Source: Thermoguttaceae bacterium (lineage in GTDB: Bacteria > Planctomycetota > Planctomycetia > Pirellulales > Thermoguttaceae). From it: DNA of 64,000 nt. Where the stretch lies: the NCBI GenBank assembly GCA_017434455.1, contig JAFRFG010000020.1:62001-126000 (forward strand), in the 5' to 3' direction. Under the pieces are notes generated by a model. That model was given only the letters and a program-made list of their open reading frames with translations, did no database searches and was not told the DNA's origin. Of the stretch, positions 32,820-40,961 are shown piece after piece. Every line of letters begins with the position of its first letter. Position 1 is the first letter of the stretch. The position numbers and the translations under genes were made by a program.

Positions 32820-34289
32820 TCAGCGAATCTCCCCTCCCGTGAGAAACTGCTGAAGATGGATTCGGGGGGAATCACTCCCTTGCTTTTCCCCAAACAGGAC
32901 GACATTTTCAATAAGAACACCCTCGGTGGTATGATCCTCGTCGGCACCGCTGAAGAGAATGCCATAGTAACCGACCGGACCGGTCACCGTGATATCGCGA
33001 ATCGTCACGTCTCGGATATAACCGGGAACTTGGGTTTTCATGTATCGGTTAACGGCCGGCCGACCCACAAACAGCCAGGTCTCTTTATCGGCTGTATCAA
33101 CATCGAACCGGAGATTATTAAAGTCGATCTGACGATTGTCGGAATCGGTCAGCTCGAACTTCGGGTTGGCTTCGAAGCGGAGATTCTCAAACAGAAGGTT
33201 CTCCATCCGCATGTTCTCTCCCGGTTCGAGAAGGAAGTTCCGATTTTGGGAGTGGATGATATCGCAGTCGCGGAAGGTCACCCGGCGCATGTAGGGGGCC
33301 CGGCTTTCGTGTCCCATCAGGACAATTCGGGCACGGTCGCACCAAAAGACCACATGTTCGACGGTGACATCCTCGCAGTTGCCGTATTCTTCGTTCATTC
33401 CTTTCAGAGCGATGCAGTCATCGTCGGTGCGAATAAAGCAGCGGCGAATCGTCACGCGGCGGGAATTGCACGGATTGATCCCATCGTCGTTCTGAACGCG
33501 TCCGCCGCAGATTTTGATGTTTTCGATCGTCACGTCATCGCTGTTGGTCGGAACCACCGTCCAGCTCGCTGCCCCGCGGATGATGATTCCGCTGAGGGAG
33601 ACATTTTTCGATTCCCGAATCGCGACAACCAGGCCGCCCGGGCATTTTGTCCACTCCCAATCGGAACAATCCAAAACGCCGCGGCCAAAAATGCGGATAT
33701 TTTCACCCTTCAGTTCCACCGTCGCGTGGACGACGGCCCCCGCCGCCAAATAGAGCGTTTGGTTCGAGGAAAGCGTCAGGTGCCCACCCTCGGGAAAATG
33801 ACTCCCCGGACCGAAGACGATGGTATTTTCGTCGGCGGCGGGAATCTCGGTCTGCAACGGATTGACAAACACAAGCAGCGGATGTTTTCTTCCGTCAGTT
33901 TCGATACTCATCTGGCACGGGATGGTGACCCGAGCCGGATCGATCGCGATGGTGAAAGCGCCGTCGTCGGTTTTGACCGCTTCAAGACCGAGCGAGGCGG
34001 GCCGAATCGTCAGGGACTCGACTTGTGTATCGGGGCGGACGGTGACGGTGATCGCCTCGTCGGTATCGACCGAGACGATCCCGTAGTCTCCGCCGTAGTC
34101 ATATTTTTGGAAAGGGGGATCGGCCGTTCGAGCGTTGAGCGGCTGAACATCGGTGCCGCCGATCGAAACCTTCCAATTCGGGTTCGGGGTCTCTCCTTCG
34201 GGAAGGGGCCAGGTTCGAACCTCCGCGCGCGAGGGAACCGCGGCGAGAAAACCGAGAACAACAACGGCGGCAAAGAGGCGTTTCATCAT
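32820..34289 (-). CDS. secreted GH28-like (polygalacturonase-type) beta-helix protein
   Basis: Likely an exported glycosidase acting on pectin-like or other polysaccharides. The ATG at 34289 (or 34286) begins a signal peptide (MMKRLFAAVVVLGFLAAVPSRA); 489 residues. An N-terminal beta domain precedes a right-handed parallel beta-helix with the GH28 catalytic layout: NDDGINPCNSRRV, TDDDCIALKG and GHES. The RIK-type motif of polygalacturonases is not evident, so specificity may differ. Transcribed ahead of the GH32-like gene as a two-gene unit; a hairpin at 34345-34380 separates it from the HEAT-repeat gene upstream. Confidence 0.82.
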   Translation of the reverse strand: MMKRLFAAVVVLGFLAAVPSRAEVRTWPLPEGETPNPNWKVSIGGTDVQPLNARTADPPFQKYDYGGDYGIVSVDTDEAITVTVRPDTQVESLTIRPASLGLEAVKTDDGAFTIAIDPARVTIPCQMSIETDGRKHPLLVFVNPLQTEIPAADENTIVFGPGSHFPEGGHLTLSSNQTLYLAAGAVVHATVELKGENIRIFGRGVLDCSDWEWTKCPGGLVVAIRESKNVSLSGIIIRGAASWTVVPTNSDDVTIENIKICGGRVQNDDGINPCNSRRVTIRRCFIRTDDDCIALKGMNEEYGNCEDVTVEHVVFWCDRARIVLMGHESRAPYMRRVTFRDCDIIHSQNRNFLLEPGENMRMENLLFENLRFEANPKFELTDSDNRQIDFNNLRFDVDTADKETWLFVGRPAVNRYMKTQVPGYIRDVTIRDITVTGPVGYYGILFSGADEDHTTEGVLIENVVLFGEKQGSDSPRIHLQQFLTGGEIR

Positions 34290-34344
34290 AGGGAGCTCTT
34301 TCAAAAGGGGGACACTCGAAGGAAAAAAGTCGTGGCATATAATC

Positions 34345-34380
34345 AACAAGACCCCGGTTTTCGCCAAACCGAGGTCTTGT
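34345..34380 (-). terminator. hairpin terminator after the HEAT-repeat gene
   Basis: A 16-base stem with one mismatch (34345-34360 with 34365-34380) and a 4-base loop lies just beyond the stop codon of the gene ending at 34399. The following T content on the minus strand is modest. Confidence 0.6.
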
Positions 34381-34398
34381 TTGGGGGAAGAAAACCTC

Positions 34399-36147
34399 TT
34401 ATTCCATTCTTCCCTTATAGATCTTGACGCGCTCGATGAGCTCTTGGTTTTTGCTGGTGGCCAGAACCAAGTCGATCGCCTCCATCATCTGGTCGGGGAA
34501 CTGCTTGCGCAGGGCGGTATCGTGCGCGTGATCGGCAATCGCCTGACACGCCTCCTCGACCACGTCGGGGTCGGCGACACACTCAACGGCAAACGCCAGC
34601 GATTTGTCGGTCCGGTTGGCCGCCAGACGACCGAGAATCAGCTTTTTCTCGTCCGGCCGGGTCGCCATCGCGTAGGCCTTCTTGAGCTGTTCGAGCTTTT
34701 GATCGCGGTCCATCTCGATGCCGTCTTTGTCTTCGGGAAGAGAAATGACACGGATGTACGCGCGCAAAAACGCCTGCTGCTGAGAGGCGGAAAGCTTGCC
34801 GCCTTCGAGGTACTGCATCATCAGGTAGGCGAATTGAGCGTCGGCGCAGTTCGGAAGAGCGCGGAAGGCCGCGTCCCTTTTGTCCCTATCGGAAGACTTC
34901 ATCGACTCTTCAATCAGCGCCTTGGCCGCGTCACCGCCGGTTCGGCAGATGATCGGGTAAAGAGCGCTGGGCGGATAGTCGTTCCCCAACAGGGCAATCA
35001 GCGGGGAGGCATCTTGGTGGAGAACGCCGGCGATGAGGTTTTCGGCGGCGTCACGGTCGGCGCCGCGGGGGATCAGCAGCGTCACCTTCACCATCGGCTG
35101 GACGTCAGCGGCGGTCAGAATCGGGGCGATCTGAGTGAGGAAGCTGAGACGATCCTCACAATCTTCCGAGCCGGCCCGCTTAAAGACCGCCTCGCGAACA
35201 TCGACCGAACGGGAGACCAGGATCGTGATCAAATCGCGATAGGCAGCGCCGTCGGTAGTGGCGTCAAGCCGCTTCATAAGCGCCTCGTCAAAACCGGGGG
35301 CGACGACAAAACCGGCCAGGCGGATCGCCAGGTCATGATAGGATTCGTCGGCCAGAGCGTTGACAAAATAATCGACATCCTCGGCCGTGGCCATTTTCTC
35401 CAGAGCGAGGAAACCGGCTCTCTTCAAGATGGGATCGTCACTGGCAAGCGCCTCGATAGCGTAGGGACGATACTCTTTCGAGTCACGGTCTTTCAGCGAG
35501 GCGAGAGTCTTGACCTTTAGTTCGGTATCGAAACCGTCGTAACCCTCCAGCCACTGTTTCACCTGCTCGTCGGTCGCCTTGCCCAGTCCCAGCGGGAACT
35601 GGCCTTCGACACTGTCGGGGGGGAGAACCGGCGCGGTGCGCGAAAGAAGGGCGCTGGCGGCGGCGGGAATGCTCTCGGCGTTGGCCTTCAGGGCGGCGAG
35701 GGCTTCGTCACCGGGGATCTTGGCCAAAGCGGCGGCCGAAGCGTCGACCAGGCGCTGTTCGGAGCCGGTCATCAGTTCGGTCAAAGCGGGAACCTCGGCG
35801 CTGGTGCCGAGAACGGCGATCTGATCGAGAAGCCACACCTTCGTCTCGAGCGAGACATCTTTGGTCATCGCCTCGAGGATGAAGGCGTTCAGATCGGCCT
35901 GGAGCGCGGCGTCCTCACGGGCAGCCGCCATTTTTTCGCGGAACTCGTCGCGCGCCTTGAACATCACCGTCTCGGAGTGCGGGTTCAGGGTCTCACCAAC
36001 GTAGACCCCCCCCTCACCGGTGAGGGTCTTGCGCTCGGCCGAGAAGTCGCGCGAGTTGAGCCGATCGAGAAGATCGCCAAAATCGGCCGCGCTCGCGGCG
36101 GCGCAGCAGATAAAAGCCAGGGCAAAAATCAGTGAATATTTTTTCAT
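34399..36147 (-). CDS. secreted HEAT-repeat protein of unknown function
   Basis: 582 residues, signal peptide 1-20 (LIFALAFICCAAASAADF). The rest is all-helical and Ala/Leu/Asp-rich with repeating units of about 30-40 residues (for example VPALTELMTGSEQRLVDASAAALAKIPGDEALAAL and AIEALASDDPILKRAGFLALEKMATAEDVDYF), typical of HEAT/PBS-lyase-like solenoids that act as protein-binding scaffolds. No enzyme motif is seen. It follows the Tat-exported Gfo/Idh/MocA gene by 63 bases; the same pairing suggests a periplasmic scaffold for it, but that is inference. Confidence 0.7.
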   Translation of the reverse strand: MKKYSLIFALAFICCAAASAADFGDLLDRLNSRDFSAERKTLTGEGGVYVGETLNPHSETVMFKARDEFREKMAAAREDAALQADLNAFILEAMTKDVSLETKVWLLDQIAVLGTSAEVPALTELMTGSEQRLVDASAAALAKIPGDEALAALKANAESIPAAASALLSRTAPVLPPDSVEGQFPLGLGKATDEQVKQWLEGYDGFDTELKVKTLASLKDRDSKEYRPYAIEALASDDPILKRAGFLALEKMATAEDVDYFVNALADESYHDLAIRLAGFVVAPGFDEALMKRLDATTDGAAYRDLITILVSRSVDVREAVFKRAGSEDCEDRLSFLTQIAPILTAADVQPMVKVTLLIPRGADRDAAENLIAGVLHQDASPLIALLGNDYPPSALYPIICRTGGDAAKALIEESMKSSDRDKRDAAFRALPNCADAQFAYLMMQYLEGGKLSASQQQAFLRAYIRVISLPEDKDGIEMDRDQKLEQLKKAYAMATRPDEKKLILGRLAANRTDKSLAFAVECVADPDVVEEACQAIADHAHDTALRKQFPDQMMEAIDLVLATSKNQELIERVKIYKGRME

Positions 36148-36210
36148 CGGTCTAAAGTTTCCTTCGGTTGATTATCTTTCGGGTCAGTCACGTTCGGCAA
36201 AGGGGATTCT

Positions 36211-37413
36211 TTACAGCTCGATCTGATAGGGAGCGCGCTGAACCTTAGAAACCATCGCCGTCGCCTCGCGGTCCCCAACGAACTCCATCTTTTCTTTGTC
36301 CCACTCCAGCTCACGGCCCAGTTTGTAGCAAATGATGCACATGTGACCGTAATCGGAGACGTTCGCCCCATAGAAGACATCTTGGAACGGACGCAGGCGG
36401 TTGCGAACACAGTAGAGGAAATCGTCGGAGATATTCGTGGCACCGTTGTGGTACCGGCGCACGTCGACCGCGTGAAGCGGCTTGAACTCGGGGGTCTGCT
36501 GGTGAACAAAGGTCCCCTCGGTTCCAACGATCATGATCGTCCCGCGGGGAGAGCCGTGATGGAACTTCACGCCGTTCTCCATTTCAATCATCACACCATT
36601 GAACGGATTATTCGGGCTGTTGGGCGGATAAACCTTCTTGGGAGGGATATGATCCATACCGCAGGAGTACAGAGCGCCGCCAAAATTGTGACCGCCCCAA
36701 TCCCCCAGACCACCGGTGCCGAACGCGGTGTTGAAACGCCAGGTCATCGGCTGAAGCGCCCGCTTGCTGTAGGGGAACCACGCCGCCTGACCGAGCCAAT
36801 GATCCCAGTCGAGCTCGGGGGGAATCGGCTCGGGGTCATAGGTACGCTCCGACGGGGGACCGGCGCAGCCGGCGTAGATCTCTTTGACCTCGCCGATCGC
36901 CCCCGACATGATGATCGGGGCCATGTAATGGCCGTAATCTTCCATCACGCGCTGGGAACCGCTGGAGACGACGCGGTCGTACTTTCGGGCCGCGGCGACG
37001 ATCTGCCGGCTCTCCATCAGCGAGAAGGTGAGCGGCTTCTCACAGTAGACATCTTTGCCCGCCTTGCAGGCGTCGATCGTCATTCGGGTGTGCCAATGGT
37101 CCGGGGCGGCGATCGAAACGACGTCCAGATCGGGCATCTGGTACATCTCTTCGTAGTACTGGAAGGTCTTAATACCATTCTCGCCATTGGGGGGGAGCCG
37201 GCGGGTATCGATATCGCAGATTCCGATAAAACGCGCGCCGGGGCGATTTCCGATTTCGCTGCGGCGCGTTCCCATACCGATCAGACCGACGTTGATCGTC
37301 TCACTCGGAGAAAAAAGCCCGTCACGGCCCAGAACGCGGCCGGTGACGAACATCGGCGAAGCAACCGCGGCCGCGGCCAGAAAGCTTCGGCGTGATAGTT
37401 TGTTTGGTTTCAT
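36211..37413 (-). CDS. Tat-exported Gfo/Idh/MocA family oxidoreductase
   Basis: NAD(P)-dependent sugar dehydrogenase fold, predicted periplasmic. 400 residues: a twin-arginine signal SRRSFLAAAAVAS (8-20), Rossmann start INVGLIGMGTRR, the DHWHTRM segment, and the family catalytic Lys in CEKPL; the C-terminal beta-sheet domain contains WRFNTAFGTGGLGDWGGHNFGG, the usual substrate-pocket motif. Exported members of this family are thought to carry a tightly bound cofactor. It sits between the duplicated isomerase-like genes and the HEAT-repeat gene; hairpins at 37450-37527 separate it from the former. Confidence 0.9.
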   Translation of the reverse strand: MKPNKLSRRSFLAAAAVASPMFVTGRVLGRDGLFSPSETINVGLIGMGTRRSEIGNRPGARFIGICDIDTRRLPPNGENGIKTFQYYEEMYQMPDLDVVSIAAPDHWHTRMTIDACKAGKDVYCEKPLTFSLMESRQIVAAARKYDRVVSSGSQRVMEDYGHYMAPIIMSGAIGEVKEIYAGCAGPPSERTYDPEPIPPELDWDHWLGQAAWFPYSKRALQPMTWRFNTAFGTGGLGDWGGHNFGGALYSCGMDHIPPKKVYPPNSPNNPFNGVMIEMENGVKFHHGSPRGTIMIVGTEGTFVHQQTPEFKPLHAVDVRRYHNGATNISDDFLYCVRNRLRPFQDVFYGANVSDYGHMCIICYKLGRELEWDKEKMEFVGDREATAMVSKVQRAPYQIEL

Positions 37414-37449
37414 AGCGTGCTGATCTACTTGAATGATTTTACAAAACCA

Positions 37450-37527
37450 CGAACCCGACCGGCAAAAGAACGCCTCGCCGGGTTCGCATATCCTTAAGGA
37501 TGACGGAAAAAGGCCCCTGACCGGGGG
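37450..37527 (-). terminator. double hairpin terminator after isomerase-like copy A
   Basis: Just after the stop codon at 37532 a CCCC-GGTCA-GGGG hairpin (minus strand) is followed by CCTTTTT (37527-37507); further on an 8-base stem CGAACCCG (37486-37479 with 37457-37450) is followed by GTGGTTTTG. The same two elements, slightly decayed, follow copy B at about 38629-38703. Confidence 0.65.
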
Positions 37528-37531
37528 TATT

Positions 37532-38356
37532 TTAGCCGTGAATCTTGTAATAGGCCTCGGCCGACAGGCGGGAAGCTTCCATGCGGTCCATATCGGCTTC
37601 GTACTCGATGGTGTAGGTCATCGCCCCGCCGATCGACTCGAGGAGATTGAACGCCTCGACCCAGTCGACCCGTCCCTGGCCGATGATCTTTCCGTCGGAC
37701 TCTTTGAGGTGAACGCTCTTGGAGCGGCCCGGGTACTTCTTGATCATCTTGTAGGGATCGGCACCGGCGTTGACGCAGTGACCGAGGTCGACCTGAAGGA
37801 CGACATTTTCGCCCGAAGCGTTGGCGAAGACTTCCCAGCTGGTGAGCTGGTTGGCTTCGTCAATGATGTTGAAATCGTGCGGGTGGGCGTGATAGCCGAC
37901 CATAATCCCCGATTTCTCGGCGATATCGGCGGCCTTGGTGAAATTCTCGGCGGCTTTCTTCCATCCGTCGACACCGTCATTCGTCATCCCGGCACAGATG
38001 AGGAACTTAGCCCCGATAGTGTTGAGGAACTCGATATGGGCCTTGAGTTTTTCGGAATCCTCGACCTGGTCACGGCCGCAGTGAGTCCCGGAGCAGAACA
38101 GCCCGGCGTCATCTTGGAATTTGCGCAAATCTTCGGCGCTGTAACCGCCGTAACCGGCGTATTCGACCCCCTTGTAGCCGAAGGAGGCGACCTCGGCAAA
38201 CCGTTTGGCCGGATCGTCCGAGACACCGCCGACGGTGTAGAGCTGGAGACAAAGAGGGATATCTTTGTTGAAATCCGCGCGCAGCGGGGACCAATTTCCA
38301 AACAGACCCAGACCGAACGCGCCAATCCCATACTTGAGCACATCACGACGATTCAT
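37532..38356 (-). CDS. exported sugar-phosphate-isomerase-like TIM barrel, copy A
   Basis: Xylose-isomerase-like TIM barrel (sugar phosphate isomerase/epimerase family), 274 residues. The N-terminus NRRDVLKYGIGAFGLGLF is a Tat-type signal. The barrel shows LCLQLYTVGG, GYKGVEYAGYGG, the YHAHPHDF and QVDLGHCVNAG metal-ligand strands, and VHLKESDG near the C-terminus. It is nearly identical to copy B (38707-39531) across its length. Members of this family include isomerases, epimerases and keto-glycoside-cleaving enzymes; the neighbouring Gfo/Idh/MocA genes favour action on an oxidised sugar. Confidence 0.88.
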   Translation of the reverse strand: MNRRDVLKYGIGAFGLGLFGNWSPLRADFNKDIPLCLQLYTVGGVSDDPAKRFAEVASFGYKGVEYAGYGGYSAEDLRKFQDDAGLFCSGTHCGRDQVEDSEKLKAHIEFLNTIGAKFLICAGMTNDGVDGWKKAAENFTKAADIAEKSGIMVGYHAHPHDFNIIDEANQLTSWEVFANASGENVVLQVDLGHCVNAGADPYKMIKKYPGRSKSVHLKESDGKIIGQGRVDWVEAFNLLESIGGAMTYTIEYEADMDRMEASRLSAEAYYKIHG

Positions 38357-38541
38357 TGAATTCTCCTTATGATGTCACGTTTTTTTACTTGACCGCTTTG
38401 TCGAAAAACCGGGACGGAAAGATACTCCCCCGGCTTATATACGAATGTACCACCCGGGAAAACCGTTTTCAAGTGTTTCTCACCGGCTTTTGGGGAACTT
38501 TCGTAAAAATTCCTTCCGTTTCAAACCCGGGGACTGTTTCT

Positions 38542-38610
38542 TAGTACAGGCAGTTCACGAAACAGGCGCCGGCGGTCGGAAGACGTCCCTTAAGCGTCCT
38601 CGATCGACAA
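38542..38610 (-). pseudogene. 3' remnant of the Gfo/Idh/MocA gene copied with the duplication
   Basis: The sequence from TAGTACAGG to CGATCGAC matches the last codons of the gene at 39714-40904 (plus-strand TAGTACAGGTAGTTCGCGAAATAGG against TAGTACAGGCAGTTCACGAAACAGG), then skips about 87 bases and resumes at the stretch equivalent to 39831-39866 (AAGACGTCCCT...GTCCTCGATCGAC). The encoded end, FVNCLY, mirrors FANYLY of the intact gene. It fills most of the 350-base gap between the two isomerase-like genes together with the spacer and the copy-B terminator. Confidence 0.8.
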
Positions 38611-38706
38611 TGTTTATACAAAACCACAAACCCGACGGGCAAAAGACGCTCGCCGGGTTCGTATCCCTTTAAAGATGACGGAAAAAGGTCCCTGACCGGG
38701 GGAATT

Positions 38707-39531
38707 CTAGCCGTGAATCTTGTAATAGGCCTCGGCCGACAGGCGGGAAGCTTCCATGCGGTCCATATCGGCATCGTACTCGACGGTGTAGGTCATCGCC
38801 CCGCCGATCGACTCGAGAAGATGGAACACCTCGGCCCAATCGATACCTCCCTCGCCGATAATCTTTCCGTCGGACTCTCGGAGGTGAACGCTCTTGGAGC
38901 GGCCCGGGTACTTCTTGATCATCTTGCAGGGATCGGCGCCGGCGTTGACGCAGTGGCCGAGGTCGATCTGAAGAACGACATTTTCGCCCGAATTGTTGGC
39001 AAAGACCTCCCAGCTGGTGAGCTGGTTGGCTTCGTCAATGATGTTGAAGTCATGCGGATGGGCATGATAAGCGACCATGATCCCCGATTTCTCGGCGATA
39101 TCAGCGGCCTTGGTGAGGTTCTCGGCGGCTTGCTTCCACCCGTCGACACCGTCATTCGTCATCCAGGTACAGATGAGGAACTTAGCCCCGATGGTGTTGA
39201 GGAACTCGATCTGGGCCTTGAGATTCTCGGAATCCTCGAATTGGTCACGGCCGCAGTGAGACCCGGTGCAGAACAGCCCGGCGTCATCTTGAAATTTGCG
39301 CAGCTCTTCGGCGCCGCGGCCGCCGTAACCGGCGTACTCGACCCCTTTGTAGCCGAAGGAGGCGACCTCGGCAAACCGTTTGGCCGGATCGTCCGAGACA
39401 CCGCCGACGGTGTAGAGCTGGAGGCAAAGAGGGATATCTTTGTTGAAATCCGCGCGCAGCGGCGAGCGGTTTCCAAGCAGACCCAGACCGAACGCGCCGA
39501 TCCCATACTTGAGCAGATCACGACGATTCAT
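38707..39531 (-). CDS. exported sugar-phosphate-isomerase-like TIM barrel, copy B
   Basis: 274 residues, same family and motifs as copy A: Tat-type signal NRRDLLKYGIGAFGLGLL, LCLQLYTVGG, GVEYAGYGG, YHAHPHDF, QIDLGHCVNAG. Differences are conservative (for example ICAGMTND in A against ICTWMTND in B; GYSAEDLRKF against GRGAEELRKF). The conserved GAKFLIC and metal-ligand residues in both argue that both proteins are active. A terminator-like hairpin lies 55 bases upstream (39579-39608), so it may be expressed from its own promoter or by readthrough. Confidence 0.88.
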   Translation of the reverse strand: MNRRDLLKYGIGAFGLGLLGNRSPLRADFNKDIPLCLQLYTVGGVSDDPAKRFAEVASFGYKGVEYAGYGGRGAEELRKFQDDAGLFCTGSHCGRDQFEDSENLKAQIEFLNTIGAKFLICTWMTNDGVDGWKQAAENLTKAADIAEKSGIMVAYHAHPHDFNIIDEANQLTSWEVFANNSGENVVLQIDLGHCVNAGADPCKMIKKYPGRSKSVHLRESDGKIIGEGGIDWAEVFHLLESIGGAMTYTVEYDADMDRMEASRLSAEAYYKIHG

Positions 39532-39578
39532 TGAACTCTCCTTATGATGTCACGCCATTTTGCCCGAGCGCTTTGCCG

Positions 39579-39608
39579 AAAAACCCGGACGGAGAAAAAC
39601 TCCGTCCG
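39579..39608 (-). terminator. rho-independent terminator between the oxidoreductase and isomerase-like copy B
   Basis: A perfect 9-base stem (CGGACGGAG 39586-39594 with CTCCGTCCG 39600-39608), a 5-base loop and, on the minus strand, GGG then five T residues (39583-39579). It would end the long transcript coming from 51.3 kb. The equivalent place in unit A (about 38411-38433) has lost the stem. Confidence 0.7.
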
Positions 39609-39713
39609 CGCAAATAGGAATGTACCGCCCGGAAAAACCGTTTTCATCCGTTTTCGCCGGCTTTGGGGAACTTGCGTCAAATTCCCCTCCATTCCCAACC
39701 CGGGGGCCCGTTT

Positions 39714-40904
39714 CTAGTACAGGTAGTTCGCGAAATAGGCGCCGTCGAGTTTCCCCATCAGCTCTTGAACCCGTTCCACCGGCGCGCCGGCTCGGTTGTT
39801 GACGATCACGCGCGTGACGGTATCGCCGCCGGCGGCCTGAAGACGTCCCTGGGCGTCCTCGATCGACGAGGGCTGACCGTCCCAGGTGAAACTGCCGTCT
39901 TGGGCGAAGACCACCTCGACCGTGACACGCTTTTGAGACAGCGCGTTTTCGATACAGTCACTGAGCTTAACCGGCAGGCCGCCGAGGGCCTTGCTTTGAT
40001 CGGCCGCCGACATGAAGGCGAACATTTCTTTGGTCTCCTCGGCCGGAACGGGGGATTTGCCGGTGGCGAAGAAGCGGCAAACCTCGACGAAAAGCGGTTC
40101 GTAGCCGTCGTAGTCACCGCACGAACCGATCCCGTCCTTACAGAAGACCGTCGCGTTGTAGTTGTAGACGGAACGCATCCCGCGGAAGGTCCCGATTCGT
40201 CCCCCCTCCCACGTTCCGACCGCCATTTCCTGACCGTCGGTTTGAGTCCGCGAGACCGATTGGCACCCCGGGCCCATCAGCGTGAAGAGAATCTCCACCC
40301 CGTGAACGCCGTACCAGTAGAAGTCGGGATGGTGCGGATTCAAAGAACAGGGGCTGGCGGCGTCGACACCGAGAATCTCGCCCATCGGCTTTTCGCTGCG
40401 GAAACGCTGCGTCTCGACACCGTAGCGAAGACTCGACGCCGAGAAGATCTCGACCCCGGCCTCATCGGCCAGACGGAACAGCTCCAGGCAGTCGAAGAGG
40501 CAGCCGGAAATCGGCTTGTCAATGAACAGCGGCTTTCCCGCGGCCAGGACCGGCTTGGCCTGCTCCAGGTGCGGACGGCCGTCGACCGACTCGAGCATCA
40601 CGCCGTCGACGTTGGGAAGCATCTCCTCAATCGTGGAGTAGATCGTCAACCCGGCCTGACGGCAGTGGTCGGCGTACTTTTCGACACGGCCCCAGCTGTC
40701 CGGGTTATCGGGGATCCCGCCGGGGTACGCCGCCGTGACGCGGAACCCCTCAAAAGCGGGATTGTCGCTGTTGATCGCATCGACCGCGGCGGGAACGTGC
40801 GAGGTGGTCGTCCCGATGATACCGATACGAAACTCCTCGGCCGAAAGCGCGCCAAGGGCGCAGACGGTCAGCAGAAGGGTAAAAGCCGTTTTCGAAATGG
40901 ACAT
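39714..40904 (-). CDS. exported Gfo/Idh/MocA family oxidoreductase
   Basis: 396 residues with a Sec-type signal (1-22, LLLTVCALGALSAEE). The Rossmann part starts FRIGIIGTTTSHV, with LESVDGRPHLEQ and the catalytic Lys in FIDKPISG; the C-terminal domain carries PHHPDFYWYGVHGVEILFTLMG, a substrate-pocket motif with a conserved His. It differs from the Tat-type homologue at 36.2 kb in signal and in the second domain, so the two probably oxidise different sugars or positions. It closes the unit with nagB, 57 bases upstream. Its 3' end was copied into the duplication at 38.6 kb. Confidence 0.88.
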   Translation of the reverse strand: MSISKTAFTLLLTVCALGALSAEEFRIGIIGTTTSHVPAAVDAINSDNPAFEGFRVTAAYPGGIPDNPDSWGRVEKYADHCRQAGLTIYSTIEEMLPNVDGVMLESVDGRPHLEQAKPVLAAGKPLFIDKPISGCLFDCLELFRLADEAGVEIFSASSLRYGVETQRFRSEKPMGEILGVDAASPCSLNPHHPDFYWYGVHGVEILFTLMGPGCQSVSRTQTDGQEMAVGTWEGGRIGTFRGMRSVYNYNATVFCKDGIGSCGDYDGYEPLFVEVCRFFATGKSPVPAEETKEMFAFMSAADQSKALGGLPVKLSDCIENALSQKRVTVEVVFAQDGSFTWDGQPSSIEDAQGRLQAAGGDTVTRVIVNNRAGAPVERVQELMGKLDGAYFANYLY

Positions 40905-40961
40905 CGTTATTCTCCTAAGGTATCTGGAATGTTACAGGTATTTGTTAGATTCGCGCCGAAA

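Larger units (their letters stand above)
37440..39868 (-). repeat. tandem segmental duplication (two units of about 1.2 kb)
   Basis: Unit A (37440-38610) and unit B (38617-39868) each contain, in transcription order, the 3' end of a Gfo/Idh/MocA gene, a spacer, an isomerase-like gene and its terminator. In unit B the oxidoreductase end is part of the intact gene at 39714-40904; in unit A it is a decayed fragment. Coding parts are far more alike than the spacers, though spacer landmarks (AATGTACC, GGGGAACTT) align throughout. Confidence 0.85.
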
